Source: Rhizobium sp. LC145
GTDB lineage: Bacteria > Pseudomonadota > Alphaproteobacteria > Rhizobiales > Rhizobiaceae
Length of the DNA: 64,000 bases
Direction of reading: 5' to 3'
NCBI RefSeq assembly: GCF_001005825.1
Contig: NZ_LBHV01000011.1
Span: 1 to 64,000 of the forward strand
Position numbers and translations under genes: made by a program. This document shows, piece by piece, positions 1 to 8,179 of the stretch. Below the pieces are notes generated by a model. That model did not search any database, was not told the DNA's origin, and saw nothing but the letters and a program-made list of their open reading frames with translations. Each line of letters starts with the position of its first letter. Position 1 is the first letter of the stretch.

Positions 1-2
1 GC

Positions 3-179
3 TTCACCGCCTGGTACAACATCCTCAACGAGGCCTATGTGAAGGCGCGCTATTCAAAGCATTTCGAGATCACCGAGGAAGCACTCGCCTGGCTTCTCGA
101 ACGGACGGAACACCTCCACAGCCTTGTCGAGATGGTCTGCAAGGAGCGGCTGGCGGAATTGGAGCAGAAAAACGCGTGA
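3..179 (+). CDS. C-terminal end of a HEPN-domain protein (partial)
   Basis: The window opens inside this reading frame, so only the last 58 residues are visible (FTAWYNILNEAYVKARYSKH onward), ending in TGA. The helical stretch with YVKARYS, H and LLERTEHLHSLVEMVCKERL resembles the HEPN domain found at the C-terminus of rhizobial nucleotidyltransferase-plus-HEPN proteins. HEPN domains are small all-alpha domains often linked to RNA cleavage or nucleotide binding. The catalytic R-x4-H motif of active HEPN RNases is not evident in the visible part. The N-terminal domain lies outside the window, so the function is inferred from family resemblance only. Confidence 0.5.
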   Translation, partial: FTAWYNILNEAYVKARYSKHFEITEEALAWLLERTEHLHSLVEMVCKERLAELEQKNA

Positions 180-277
180 GCTGATGTCTTCGTCGCCGGG
201 AATTCCATTCGCTTCATACGGGCGTCACGCGGGTGGTTAATAGATGCTGACGGTTCAAAAAGCCGAGGAAGTATCCG

Positions 278-739
278 ATGTCCATCACATTCCCCGCCGG
301 CATTACGCCTCCGACCCAAACCTCCAGTGCTTCGTCGTTCGAGCAGAAGCTGAACGCCGCGAAATCCAGCCAGGTTCTGGTGGAATATTTGAAAGAGAAC
401 GGAAAGTCCGCGATCAATGCGCGTGAACTCTCCGAGCTTGCGAACAACGCCAATGGCGGCGTTCCTTCCGATGTTTCGGCAGCAGCCGCCTACATGGTGC
501 GCCATGAAGACGTCTTTGCCTCGATCGAGACCCACGACGTTGCCGGGGAGGATGGTCTTTCTGGCGTTTGGAATTTCGAATGGGCAGCTGCGGGCGGCCT
601 TGAGGGCTCGTCCATCGAAGCCATTGCCGCCATGAGCGATGCTTTCGATCGCGCCATCAACGCCTCGGCGAAGATCACCGAGATCACCACCGAGAGCAAG
701 ACGGAACTCGACGCGACCAAACAGCGCGCGCAGAACTGA
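278..739 (+). CDS. Small NolX/HrpK-like protein, candidate T3SS-exported protein
   Basis: 153 residues, starting SITFPAGITPPTQTSSAS: a serine/threonine-rich, poorly structured N-terminus as expected for a type III export signal. The central part (about 60-110), with ELANNANGG, AAAAYMVRHEDVF, IETHDVAGEDGLSGVWNFEW, resembles the repeated acidic-loop segment of the NolX/HrpF/HrpK translocator family. The D-x-x-G-x-D-G loop is EF-hand-like. Full NolX/HrpK proteins are several hundred residues, so this is much shorter and would be a mini-member or a separate exported protein. It converges on the T3SS operon. It might instead be an unrelated secreted protein; the similarity is from memory of the family. 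Confidence 0.5.
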   Translation: MSITFPAGITPPTQTSSASSFEQKLNAAKSSQVLVEYLKENGKSAINARELSELANNANGGVPSDVSAAAAYMVRHEDVFASIETHDVAGEDGLSGVWNFEWAAAGGLEGSSIEAIAAMSDAFDRAINASAKITEITTESKTELDATKQRAQN

Positions 740-756
740 TCTATCCAAAAACGGAA

Positions 757-786
757 CGCCGGCAATGCACGAAGACCCTGCCGGCG
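757..786. terminator. Hairpin between the convergent NolX-like gene and T3SS operon
   Basis: Perfect 7-bp inverted repeat CGCCGGC / GCCGGCG with a 16-base loop in the 90-bp gap between two converging genes. There is no clear U-tract on either side, so it is only a possible bidirectional terminator. Confidence 0.3.
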
Positions 787-828
787 ACCCGTTCATGGAC
801 ATGCCATTTCCCTTTGCGGCTATGCCGC

Positions 829-2397
829 CTAGATCTGCATGTCAGGATCGTCGAAGCCAACGATATCAGGCGTCGCGGCGACGACGTATTGCCCGTTCAA
901 GAAAGCTAGAAGACGCTGGAATGCGCGGCCTTGCGCTTCCATCCGCGTGAAGCTTTCGAGGGCCGTCCAGTTCGCGCCCAGCATAAGCGCGTTCTGACTA
1001 AGCTGGCTGAGATCGGCCAGGAAGGCGGCGCGCGGCGCATCGAATCCGACATCCGTCAATGTCAGCCGCATCATCTCCAGCGAGGGCCCCGGTTCTTCGC
1101 CGCTTGCAGCCAGCGAAATCTGCCGAATGTCTTTGAGTGCCGCATTGCTTCCGGCGATCGATGCAAAGACGCTCCGGCTGGCCAGAAAGCGGTCATGCAC
1201 ATCGCGCAGTTTGCCGTCGAAGGAATAGGCAGCAAGATCGCGAATGGCGCGAAAAGCTTCCAGCCCTGTGTGTTCGAGACGCTCCAGCCGCGGTTCCAGA
1301 TTGTCCAGAAAAGCCGACTGCCCCTTGAGGAAATCGATGAGCGCCTGGATCGCCTCCTCCTCGCCCTCTCCCCGCCACTTTATCCATTCGATGCAAAGCG
1401 GGCCGGCATGCCGCAACAGGTCGGAATAGGCTTCGTCGATACGCTCGCCGAGCCGGACGAAGCCGGCGAGAAGAAGCGTCAGCAGCGCCTTCGCGCGCGA
1501 TGGATTTTTGTCGCGATGGGCGAGTTGCGCCGCAATCGCCAGCGCCAGCTTCGCACCCGCACCGATGCCGATCGCCTGGGCAAGGCCTGAAAAGATAGTG
1601 TTGTCGTTCGGGGTCGCCGGCGCCAGGATGACGGCGCTGATATCCTGCATCAGGCGGGTCGCCGCTGGATTGCGAGGGTCCTTGTCGATGGCGGCCGCGA
1701 CTTGGGCGAGAGCCAGCGCGGTGCGCACCTCGCGCTGCCTCTCATCGATCCTGCCGCCGCGATCCTCGCCGCGGACCACCTGTTCGAAAATCGTCGCGAC
1801 AAGTCCGGCTGCCCTGTCGAGCAATGCCGAGACCTGTTCAGGAGAAAGCGAGCGTACGGCCGCATGCAGCTTCTGCGCTGCGACGAAAGAACCCGATGCT
1901 GCGAGACTGTACTCGATGCCGGATGCAGCAGCTGCAATCGCCTGTCCTGATCCGGAGGGGGAAGACACAGGCGACGGCGAGCCAGGATAGGATATGGTCT
2001 GCCATTCGGCGGCGGCATTCGATGCGGCAGTCATACGCATCTCCGCTGCCGGAGCGACCCGTGCCGGCGCGGCGAAGTCGCCCTGACCTTTGTCATCACG
2101 ATCTTCCGTCCCGCCTACCTGAGCCGGCCTGCCGGCATCGTCGATCAGGTTTTCAAACGTTAGCGGCGCGGGGTCGATCACGTCGGGCTTCGATGGCTGG
2201 ACCCGTGCCAATGCATCTGCGACGACCGATGTCGTCAGCGCCGTGCCGGACAGCTTTTGTCTGGCATCCGCCCCCAGCGATCCCTGTTCCTTCTCCAGGT
2301 CCTCGATCTCGGTCCAGTTCTTTTTAGCGGCGCTGTCTAAAAAGGCGTCGCTCAGGCCTGCCAGACCGTCGAGCAAGGGAAGCACCGGATTGTTCAT
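829..2397 (-). CDS. Unrecognised 522-residue protein at the end of the T3SS operon
   Basis: The start ATG overlaps the sctT stop by four bases (ATGA), so it is very probably translated with the T3SS genes. The first 60 residues (LLDGLAGLSDAFLDSAAKKNW then EIEDLEKEQ) look like a FliT-type helical chaperone segment. Residues about 60-170 are Ala/Pro/Ser-rich and probably disordered. The remaining 350 residues are predicted almost wholly helical with no transmembrane segment. In the Sinorhizobium NGR234-type order this place is held by the FlhB-like gene rhcU; this protein lacks the NPTH autocleavage motif and membrane helices, so it is not SctU. A gatekeeper/SctW-like or fused chaperone role is possible, but I do not assign one. 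Confidence 0.75.
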   Translation of the reverse strand: MNNPVLPLLDGLAGLSDAFLDSAAKKNWTEIEDLEKEQGSLGADARQKLSGTALTTSVVADALARVQPSKPDVIDPAPLTFENLIDDAGRPAQVGGTEDRDDKGQGDFAAPARVAPAAEMRMTAASNAAAEWQTISYPGSPSPVSSPSGSGQAIAAAASGIEYSLAASGSFVAAQKLHAAVRSLSPEQVSALLDRAAGLVATIFEQVVRGEDRGGRIDERQREVRTALALAQVAAAIDKDPRNPAATRLMQDISAVILAPATPNDNTIFSGLAQAIGIGAGAKLALAIAAQLAHRDKNPSRAKALLTLLLAGFVRLGERIDEAYSDLLRHAGPLCIEWIKWRGEGEEEAIQALIDFLKGQSAFLDNLEPRLERLEHTGLEAFRAIRDLAAYSFDGKLRDVHDRFLASRSVFASIAGSNAALKDIRQISLAASGEEPGPSLEMMRLTLTDVGFDAPRAAFLADLSQLSQNALMLGANWTALESFTRMEAQGRAFQRLLAFLNGQYVVAATPDIVGFDDPDMQI

Positions 2398-3221
2398 GAC
2401 GCACCCTCTCCATTCGTCACGAAGCTGCGCAGGATGTCGAACGTGCCGCGCAGCGCCCCCAGCTGGTCGAGCAGCAGCGGTACCAGGAAGATAAGGTATA
2501 ATACCATCAGAAATGCGAAGAGCAGGTTTTTCACCGCCAGCGACAGATCGAAGACGTGGAGCTGCGATGCCATGCGCGACAGAAAGGCCATCATGATGTC
2601 AACGATCAGAATGGCGATCACCAGCGGCGCGATGATGATGACGCCAATTTGCATGATACGATCCAGGACACGCAGGATCCCCGTAAATGCCTCTGCGTTC
2701 AGAACGGGGGCGAAATTCGCCGCCGGCCAGAGCTGATAACTTCGGTAAAAACCATCGAGCAGCAGCATGAATCCGCCCGACATGAAGAAGAGCGCCAGCA
2801 GCGTAACGGTCAGCAGCGTCGCCGTGACGGAGGATTCGCCGGCCGCCAGCGGATCGACGAGCTGCGACATCGTCGATCCGCGCTGCAGGTCGATCAGGTC
2901 ACCCGCCACTTCGGCCGCCCAGAAGGGAATGCCGAAGGCAAGTCCGATCAAGGCGCCCACCACCATTTCCTTGATGAGGAGGCCGGCAAGATCAAAACTC
3001 GTCGGCTGGCCAGTCACGGCAAGCTGCTGAAAGATCGGAAAGATCATCGGCAAGGAGATGGCGACGGCCACCGCGGAACGGATCATCCCCGTCAGGCCGA
3101 GCCGCATGAATGCCGGCGTCAGCATGATCATGCCGAGCGCGCGTGCGACGGCGATCGAAGCGGCGACGAGCACCGGATAGGCAAATTCGGTGATCGCTGC
3201 CGTGATCGCCGCGAGGTTCAT
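2394..3221 (-). CDS. sctT: Type III secretion export apparatus protein SctT (RhcT)
   Basis: 275 residues with about six hydrophobic segments, including LVAASIAVARALGMIMLTPAFMRLG near the N-terminus, MIRSAVAVAISLPMIFPIF, and a C-terminal ADQLHV-type region (MASQLHVFDLSLAVKNLLFAFLMVLYLIFLVPLLL). This is the SpaR/FliR family, which forms the core of the inner-membrane export gate with SctR and SctS. Length matches the family (about 260-275). It follows sctS by four bases and its stop overlaps the next start, so it belongs to one operon. FliR of flagella is the main alternative, but the neighbours are all injectisome genes. Confidence 0.95.
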   Translation of the reverse strand: MNLAAITAAITEFAYPVLVAASIAVARALGMIMLTPAFMRLGLTGMIRSAVAVAISLPMIFPIFQQLAVTGQPTSFDLAGLLIKEMVVGALIGLAFGIPFWAAEVAGDLIDLQRGSTMSQLVDPLAAGESSVTATLLTVTLLALFFMSGGFMLLLDGFYRSYQLWPAANFAPVLNAEAFTGILRVLDRIMQIGVIIIAPLVIAILIVDIMMAFLSRMASQLHVFDLSLAVKNLLFAFLMVLYLIFLVPLLLDQLGALRGTFDILRSFVTNGEGAS

Positions 3222-3225
3222 CGGC

Positions 3226-3495
3226 CTACCGTGTCAGCGACGCGAAGCTGTCGAGCGATTGGCTCGCCAGCGCTGCGACCTGGACGGCAAGAAGCGGCCC
3301 CGCGAAAATGAGAACCAGCATGACGGCGACCAGCTTTACCGCCTGCGGCAATGTCTGGTCCTGGATTTGCGTCAGCGCCTGAATAAGGCCGACGCTGATG
3401 CCGATGATGATCGCCACACCGAGTGCCGGCGCCGAGACGATCAGTACCGTCACCAGCGCGCGGTTCATTTCGTTGAGAAAGACCTCCTGGCCCAT
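3226..3495 (-). CDS. sctS: Type III secretion export apparatus protein SctS (RhcS)
   Basis: 89 residues, the usual size of the SpaQ/FliQ family. Two hydrophobic hairpin segments are visible: ALVTVLIVSAPALGVAIIIGI and LVAVMLVLIFAGPLLAVQVA. The linker holds the family pattern GLIQALTQIQDQTLPQAVKLVAV. It forms the export gate with SctR and SctT. It lies three bases after sctR and four before sctT. Confidence 0.95.
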   Translation of the reverse strand: MGQEVFLNEMNRALVTVLIVSAPALGVAIIIGISVGLIQALTQIQDQTLPQAVKLVAVMLVLIFAGPLLAVQVAALASQSLDSFASLTR

Positions 3496-3498
3496 CCG

Positions 3499-4155
3499 CT
3501 ATCCTCCATAACTCAGGATCAGCCCGTGCATCAGACGCGACCAGCCTTCCACCGCCACGAAGAGGAAAATCTTCAAGGGAATGGAGATCAGCGTTGGTGA
3601 GACCATCATCATGCCCATGGCCATCAACACGTTGGCGACGATCAGGTCGATCACCAGGAACGGGATGTAGAGAAGGAAGCCGATCTCGAAGGCGCGCGTC
3701 AGTTCGGATGCGACGAAGGCCGGGATCAGCACCACGAGATCGTCGTCGCGAAGCGCGGCGCGAGCTTCCGGCGACCACACACTCTCCGTCGCCTCGATGA
3801 AGAACTGGCGCTCGCGCTCATTTGCAAAGCGCTTGAGATATTCGCGCAAGGGCTCGGCCAGCGTTTCTCCTACACTGCGCAGCCCCTCGACGGTTTGGAT
3901 ATCCATCGGCCGGCTTTCGGCCGCCCGGTACATATTGCCAACCAGCGGCGTCGTCACATAGACCGTCAGGATGAGCGCGATGCCGTAGAGGACAAGGTTC
4001 GGCGGCGATTGCTGAATTCCGAGCGCATTGCGGATGAGGAAGAGCACGACGGAAATCTTCAGGAAGCCCGTCATTGTTACCACCGCCAGCGGCAGGAGAC
4101 CAATCGTCGAAACGACGATGATGATGGCGATCAGGTTCGGCTGGAATTCTGTCAT
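3499..4155 (-). CDS. sctR: Type III secretion export apparatus protein SctR (RhcR)
   Basis: 218 residues, matching SpaP/FliP-family injectisome members. N-terminal transmembrane segment (PNLIAIIIVVSTIGLLPLAVVTMTGFLKISVVLFLIRNALGIQQSPPNLVL) carries the strongly conserved family signature. A periplasmic loop with the EF... region follows, then the C-terminal hydrophobic pair ending LFVAVEGWSRLMHGLILSYGG. It is the core subunit of the export gate in the inner membrane. It lies between sctQ (14-base gap) and sctS (3-base gap). Confidence 0.95.
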   Translation of the reverse strand: MTEFQPNLIAIIIVVSTIGLLPLAVVTMTGFLKISVVLFLIRNALGIQQSPPNLVLYGIALILTVYVTTPLVGNMYRAAESRPMDIQTVEGLRSVGETLAEPLREYLKRFANERERQFFIEATESVWSPEARAALRDDDLVVLIPAFVASELTRAFEIGFLLYIPFLVIDLIVANVLMAMGMMMVSPTLISIPLKIFLFVAVEGWSRLMHGLILSYGG

Positions 4156-4169
4156 GATGTCTGGCTGCT

Positions 4170-5195
4170 TTATACCGGGGTCGCGGGCAGAAGATGAAGG
4201 ATGCGCACACCCATGCCGGCGCCGATCATGACGAGCTCGCCGCGCCCGATACGCCGGCCATCGACGACGATGTCGACGCCTGTTTCATCGAAATAGGAAA
4301 GCGGCAACGGCTGACGCAACTTCAGCGCATCGATTTCGCCGAGCGTCATCGTCGTCCGTGCGAATTCAGCGACCATATGCAGGATGTGCGTACCGTTCCG
4401 ATTGTCGCGAAGATCCGGCAGCGAGCCGACCATGGCGCGGCGGCTCTTCGGATAGAAAGGCCCATCCAGCTCGGCGCAATCCGACTGGCGCCGCACGGGG
4501 GCAATCAGCTTTCCATCCAAGACCACGACTGTCCGATGGGTTGCGAGCATGACGATATCGCCGGGCCGCAGGCTCTCCAATTCGTCGAGAGTCAGATCCT
4601 GCGATCCGGCCTCGATGACGAGCTCAACCGTGAGCCCGGAAAGGTCCGCCGGTTCGGACGGCTGGACGCGGTCGAGAAAATCAGCCCAGATCTCGGCGAG
4701 CTGAGGCGGCAATTCCAGACGCAGCGGAAGCGACCGCTCGTCGGCGACGAAGGCCAGATCCAGCGTATGCGGCAAATCCGCGTCGCCACCTTCGCCGAAC
4801 CGGATGTCTTCGCTAAGCCGGCTTTCCAGCAGGTGCAGAAGATCGAGGGCCGCCAGCTCCAGAAGCAGGGCACGCTGTGGCGGCTCCTCGTCGATCAGCA
4901 CACCTTTGAGCCCAAGCGGCTGCTGCAGCCATTCGATCAATGCCGCCGACAGGTGCAGGCGGCAATCATCGGCGCCCACACGGACCGGGACAGCCACGGC
5001 ATCTTCGCCCGAAAACACCTCGCCGATATGGAGGCTGACTTTCCTCTCGCCGAGCACACATGCGATCGGCGTGCGCCGACGCGACAGGCGCTCCTGAAGG
5101 CCGGCTGGCGGCAGTTCGGGCGGCGACGCAAGCATGTTCACGACACTCGCTCCACCGCATCCGATTCCGAAATGGGCGCCCGTATCTCTCAGCAT
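4170..5195 (-). CDS. sctQ: Type III secretion cytoplasmic ring (C-ring) protein SctQ (RhcQ)
   Basis: About 341 residues if started at ATG 5195 (LRDTGAHFG), which overlaps the last codons of sctO; a later ATG at 5135 (LASPPELPPAG) would give 321. The last 70 residues form a SpoA/FliN-type domain (TMTLGEIDALKLRQPLPL ... VDIVVDGRRIGRGELVMIG). The preceding part has a second SpoA-like region near LTVELVIEAGSQDLTLDELESLRPGDIVML. SctQ builds the cytosolic sorting platform that receives substrate-chaperone complexes with SctK, SctL and SctN. The reading frame stays open upstream to 5330, but that part lies inside sctO and is not used here. Confidence 0.9.
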   Translation of the reverse strand: MLRDTGAHFGIGCGGASVVNMLASPPELPPAGLQERLSRRRTPIACVLGERKVSLHIGEVFSGEDAVAVPVRVGADDCRLHLSAALIEWLQQPLGLKGVLIDEEPPQRALLLELAALDLLHLLESRLSEDIRFGEGGDADLPHTLDLAFVADERSLPLRLELPPQLAEIWADFLDRVQPSEPADLSGLTVELVIEAGSQDLTLDELESLRPGDIVMLATHRTVVVLDGKLIAPVRRQSDCAELDGPFYPKSRRAMVGSLPDLRDNRNGTHILHMVAEFARTTMTLGEIDALKLRQPLPLSYFDETGVDIVVDGRRIGRGELVMIGAGMGVRILHLLPATPV

Positions 5196-5674
5196 GATAG
5201 TCGTGCCCGATCTGCACTCATTTCTTCCGCTTCCTGCTCCGCCAAGGCGTCGATCCGCGCCCGGTCCGAATGGCGCAGCCGACTTTCCGCCTCGGCCAGC
5301 TTGTCGCGCTCGAACAGGCGCCGGCGCCACTCGGCTTGGGCCGCGGAAAGCTGCCGCTCGCGGTCACCAAGCGCCTCAGCGGCTTTATTCCGCTTGTCGA
5401 TCAGCGCATCGCGCCGCTGATCGGAGGCGCGCAACAGGTCATGCGTTCGGCCGAGTTCGTTTTCGGAGAGAGGCCGCATATGCATGGCCTCGAAAAACCG
5501 CCGCTCCTGTTGATCGGTCTCAAGGTCATGGGCGTCAATTGCCGCTTCGGCCTCCGACATGGCACGGGATGCCTCCTGAAGTCGGGCCGCAGCGATCGAT
5601 ACCGCAGCTTTCGCACGTTCTTCGCGGAGAGACCGCAGCGCCAGAAGCTGCGGTAGATCCGATGTTGCACTCAT
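5189..5674 (-). CDS. sctO: Type III secretion stalk protein SctO (FliJ/HrpO-like)
   Basis: 161 residues, almost entirely charged, Ala/Glu/Arg-rich alpha helix with heptad-like spacing (ALRSLREERAKAAVSIAAARLQEASRAMSEAEAAI; later AEALGDRERQLSAAQAEWRRRLFERDKLAEAESRL), so a long two-stranded coiled coil. This matches the FliJ/YscO/HrpO family, which sits in the centre of the SctN hexamer and couples it to SctV. Such proteins diverge fast and are recognised by position between sctN and sctQ, as here. Its start overlaps the sctN stop by four bases. Confidence 0.85.
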   Translation of the reverse strand: MSATSDLPQLLALRSLREERAKAAVSIAAARLQEASRAMSEAEAAIDAHDLETDQQERRFFEAMHMRPLSENELGRTHDLLRASDQRRDALIDKRNKAAEALGDRERQLSAAQAEWRRRLFERDKLAEAESRLRHSDRARIDALAEQEAEEMSADRARLSC

Positions 5675-7008
5675 GCGACGATCTCTTTCATCCGTTCGAC
5701 CGTCGTCCGAATATCGCAGATCTCGTCAGAGGGCTGGCGCAGAAAGGTTTCGATCGCATCGTGGCGGGCCACAGCCAAATCCGCGCGCGCGTCGCTGCCT
5801 GCCTTGTATTCGCCGACGCGCAATAGCAGCTCGATGTCACGATAGGCCGCCATGTTTTCGCGAATGGTGCCGGCAAGGTCGCGATGCTCGGCGGAAACGA
5901 TGCCGTTCATCAGACGGCTTCGGCTTTTCAGCACGTCGATCGCCGGAAAATGATTGCGCTGGGCAAGCTCACCCGACAGCACGATATGGCCGTCGAGGAT
6001 CGCCTTGGTTTCCTCCGCCACCGGATCGAGGCCGTCTTCGCCCTCGGTCAGCACGGTATAGAGCGCCGTGATGGACCCGCCCTTCCCCGGCCCGGCCCTT
6101 TCGAGGAGGCGCGGCAGGGCGGCGAAGAAGGACGGCGGAAAGCCGCGCCGGGTCGGCGGCTCGCCGGCCGCAAGCCCGATCTCGCGCTGTGCACGGGCAA
6201 AGCGCGTCACCGAATCCATCAGGAGCAAGACGTTGCGACCACGATCGCGAAAATATTCGGCGATCGTGGTCGCGACATAGGCGGCCTTGACGCGCTCGAT
6301 GGCCGGGCGATCCGACGTCGCCACCACGGTGACGGCTTTTTTGCGCGCCCGCGCACTCAGTTGCACATCGACGAATTCCCGCACTTCGCGGCCGCGTTCG
6401 CCGATCAGGCCAACGACGATCACGTCCGCCTCGGTGCCGGCGACGATCGAGGCAAGGAGTGACGACTTTCCCACCCCCGGCTCGCCGAAAATGCCGACGC
6501 GCTGACCGCGGGCTACGGTCATCAACCCATCGATCGCACGCACGCCAAGGCGCAATGGATGCTCGATGATGTCACGCTCCAGCGCATGCGGCGGATCGGC
6601 CTGTACGGGATAGGTCTCCGTCGTGGCCGGAATCGGCGAACCGGCATCGAGCGCACGCCCGAGCGGATCGATCACCCGCCCCAGCAGAGCCTCGCCGACC
6701 GGCACCCGCAAGGCCCGCCCGGTCGGGATGACTTCGGCACGCGCGGACATTCCCTCCAGATCCCCGATCGGAGAAAGCACCGCACGCTCGTCCTCGAAGC
6801 CTATGACTTCGGCCGGTACCTGCCGCCCGGTCACCGGATCGCGCAGATGGCAGAGCTCGCCGATACGCGCTTGCGGCAGACTGGCATGAACGATGACGCC
6901 GCGGATCTCGCGAACCCGGCCGCGCGTCGGGCGCGTATCGACGGAGGACACCGCCAGCGACAGACGCGGCAGAATGGAATCGAGATCGGAGCGGCGCATC
7001 TGGTTCAT
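5671..7008 (-). CDS. sctN: Type III secretion ATPase SctN (RhcN)
   Basis: 445 residues, the family length. Walker A GEPGVGKSS at 175-183, Walker B LLLMD at 261-265, and the injectisome/flagellar ATPase signature PPSFFAALPRLLERAG. It also has the N-terminal beta-barrel region typical of F1-related ATPases. It hydrolyses ATP as a hexamer at the export gate, releasing chaperones and unfolding substrates. It overlaps sctL upstream by four bases and sctO downstream by four bases. FliI of flagella is the alternative, excluded by the neighbours. Confidence 0.97.
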   Translation of the reverse strand: MNQMRRSDLDSILPRLSLAVSSVDTRPTRGRVREIRGVIVHASLPQARIGELCHLRDPVTGRQVPAEVIGFEDERAVLSPIGDLEGMSARAEVIPTGRALRVPVGEALLGRVIDPLGRALDAGSPIPATTETYPVQADPPHALERDIIEHPLRLGVRAIDGLMTVARGQRVGIFGEPGVGKSSLLASIVAGTEADVIVVGLIGERGREVREFVDVQLSARARKKAVTVVATSDRPAIERVKAAYVATTIAEYFRDRGRNVLLLMDSVTRFARAQREIGLAAGEPPTRRGFPPSFFAALPRLLERAGPGKGGSITALYTVLTEGEDGLDPVAEETKAILDGHIVLSGELAQRNHFPAIDVLKSRSRLMNGIVSAEHRDLAGTIRENMAAYRDIELLLRVGEYKAGSDARADLAVARHDAIETFLRQPSDEICDIRTTVERMKEIVA

Positions 7009-7595
7009 GCGCCGCTCCTGCCCTGTTCGCTCATGGCGGCGCGGATCGCATCGAGTTGCGCATCGATACCGACATCAATGCTCGTCGCAGGCGTCGTCAC
7101 CATGCATTGCCGCGCCGAAAGATGCCGGTCGGCAGAGATACGAATGGTCATACCCGTCGGGCCAATCGCAGCCAGATGCTGCTGCACGTCGCCCACCAGC
7201 TCGGGCGCGACATTCACGACGACGGCATTTTCCTCGCGTAGGGCTTCCAGCGCCTGGCGCGCCGCACGCGCGACAAGTTCGGCGTCGCCGATCGTGCCGA
7301 TCACCCGTTCGACGATCTCCATGGCCAGCGCCGCCACCATCGGCTCGACCGATGCGAGATAGCGTTCGACATCCGCCTGGGTGCACATGAGGAGGGCCGC
7401 GGCTTCTGCCTCGCCGGACTTGCGTCCTTCCTGACGTCCCGTTTCACGCGCCTTGGCAACTTCGTCTTCGGCGGTCGAACGAATGGCCGCAGCCTCGGCC
7501 TTTGCCCGCTCCAGGAACGCGAACCCGTCAATCCAACTGGCTGCGTCCTCCGCCCGGATGATACGAGCGAGCGGCCGGTTCGGCATTTCCGTCAT
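7005..7595 (-). CDS. sctL: Type III secretion stator/sorting-platform protein SctL (NolV)
   Basis: The start is set at ATG 7595 (TEMPNRPLARIIRAEDA), which overlaps the sctK stop in ATGA; the frame is open further upstream but that is inside sctK. 196 residues: an N-terminal alpha-helical region rich in Ala/Glu (FLERAKAEAAAIRSTAEDEVAKARETGRQEG), then a FliH/HrpE-type C-terminal domain (VVVNVAPELVGDVQQHLAAIG ... TSIDVGIDAQLDAIRAAM). SctL bridges SctQ to the SctN ATPase. The rhizobial name is NolV. Confidence 0.9.
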   Translation of the reverse strand: MTEMPNRPLARIIRAEDAASWIDGFAFLERAKAEAAAIRSTAEDEVAKARETGRQEGRKSGEAEAAALLMCTQADVERYLASVEPMVAALAMEIVERVIGTIGDAELVARAARQALEALREENAVVVNVAPELVGDVQQHLAAIGPTGMTIRISADRHLSARQCMVTTPATSIDVGIDAQLDAIRAAMSEQGRSGA

Positions 7596-8179
7596 GCGCC
7601 AAGGCCCGCAACGGACGCTAGGCGTCGCAGAATAACCGGCCCCCGTTCGATAACATAGGCATCGTCGGTCGACGGTACGGCGTGGTCGTTCGGCCATTTC
7701 AGGCATACCCGCCGCGACAATGGCGCCGGCAAAGCCGCAATCCAGGCGGCAAGGCACGCTTCGCCATCGAGGCTCACGGCAGCTTCCAATCCGTCGAGAT
7801 CGATCGCCGGCGGTCGATTGCCCGCAAGGTCCACATGCCGGCGGGCGTCTTCGAGCGCGCCTGGGCCGAATCGTTCGGCCAGGGCGGCCAGCACCGGCCC
7901 CCGGATTTCCCGAAGAAATTCTCGGGCGCGAAGAATGACGCCCGCACGCACGGCGAGCCGTTCGAGTTCGTCGCGCGAAAGAGCGACAAGGCCCTGATCT
8001 TCTGGTGCACCGCTGCCTTCGTCCATCTCGGTCAGATCGTAATGTCGGTGCAGCACGCCGGCGAGGCGCCCCGCGAAACGTGGCTCGGCCGTCAGTCTTT
8101 TCGGCAGGCCGGTGGCGCCGACCGTGCGAAAACAGGCCGCCATACGATCCGGATGCAGATCTGCCGGCATCTCGCTCAT
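7592..8179 (-). CDS. sctK: Type III secretion sorting-platform protein SctK (NolU)
   Basis: 195 residues, near the size of NolU. Few sequence motifs are conserved in the SctK family; the assignment rests on position between sctJ and sctL, length, and a NolU-like helical content with a C-terminal LKWPNDHAVPSTDDAYVIERGP segment. SctK links the SctQ pods to SctD at the membrane. The start overlaps the sctJ stop by four bases and the stop overlaps sctL by four bases. Confidence 0.8.
   Translation of the reverse strand: MSEMPADLHPDRMAACFRTVGATGLPKRLTAEPRFAGRLAGVLHRHYDLTEMDEGSGAPEDQGLVALSRDELERLAVRAGVILRAREFLREIRGPVLAALAERFGPGALEDARRHVDLAGNRPPAIDLDGLEAAVSLDGEACLAAWIAALPAPLSRRVCLKWPNDHAVPSTDDAYVIERGPVILRRLASVAGLGA

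Noticed and set aside
4194..5420. Plus-strand frame of 408 codons
   Set aside because: Antisense shadow of sctQ and sctO, which have clear family signatures.
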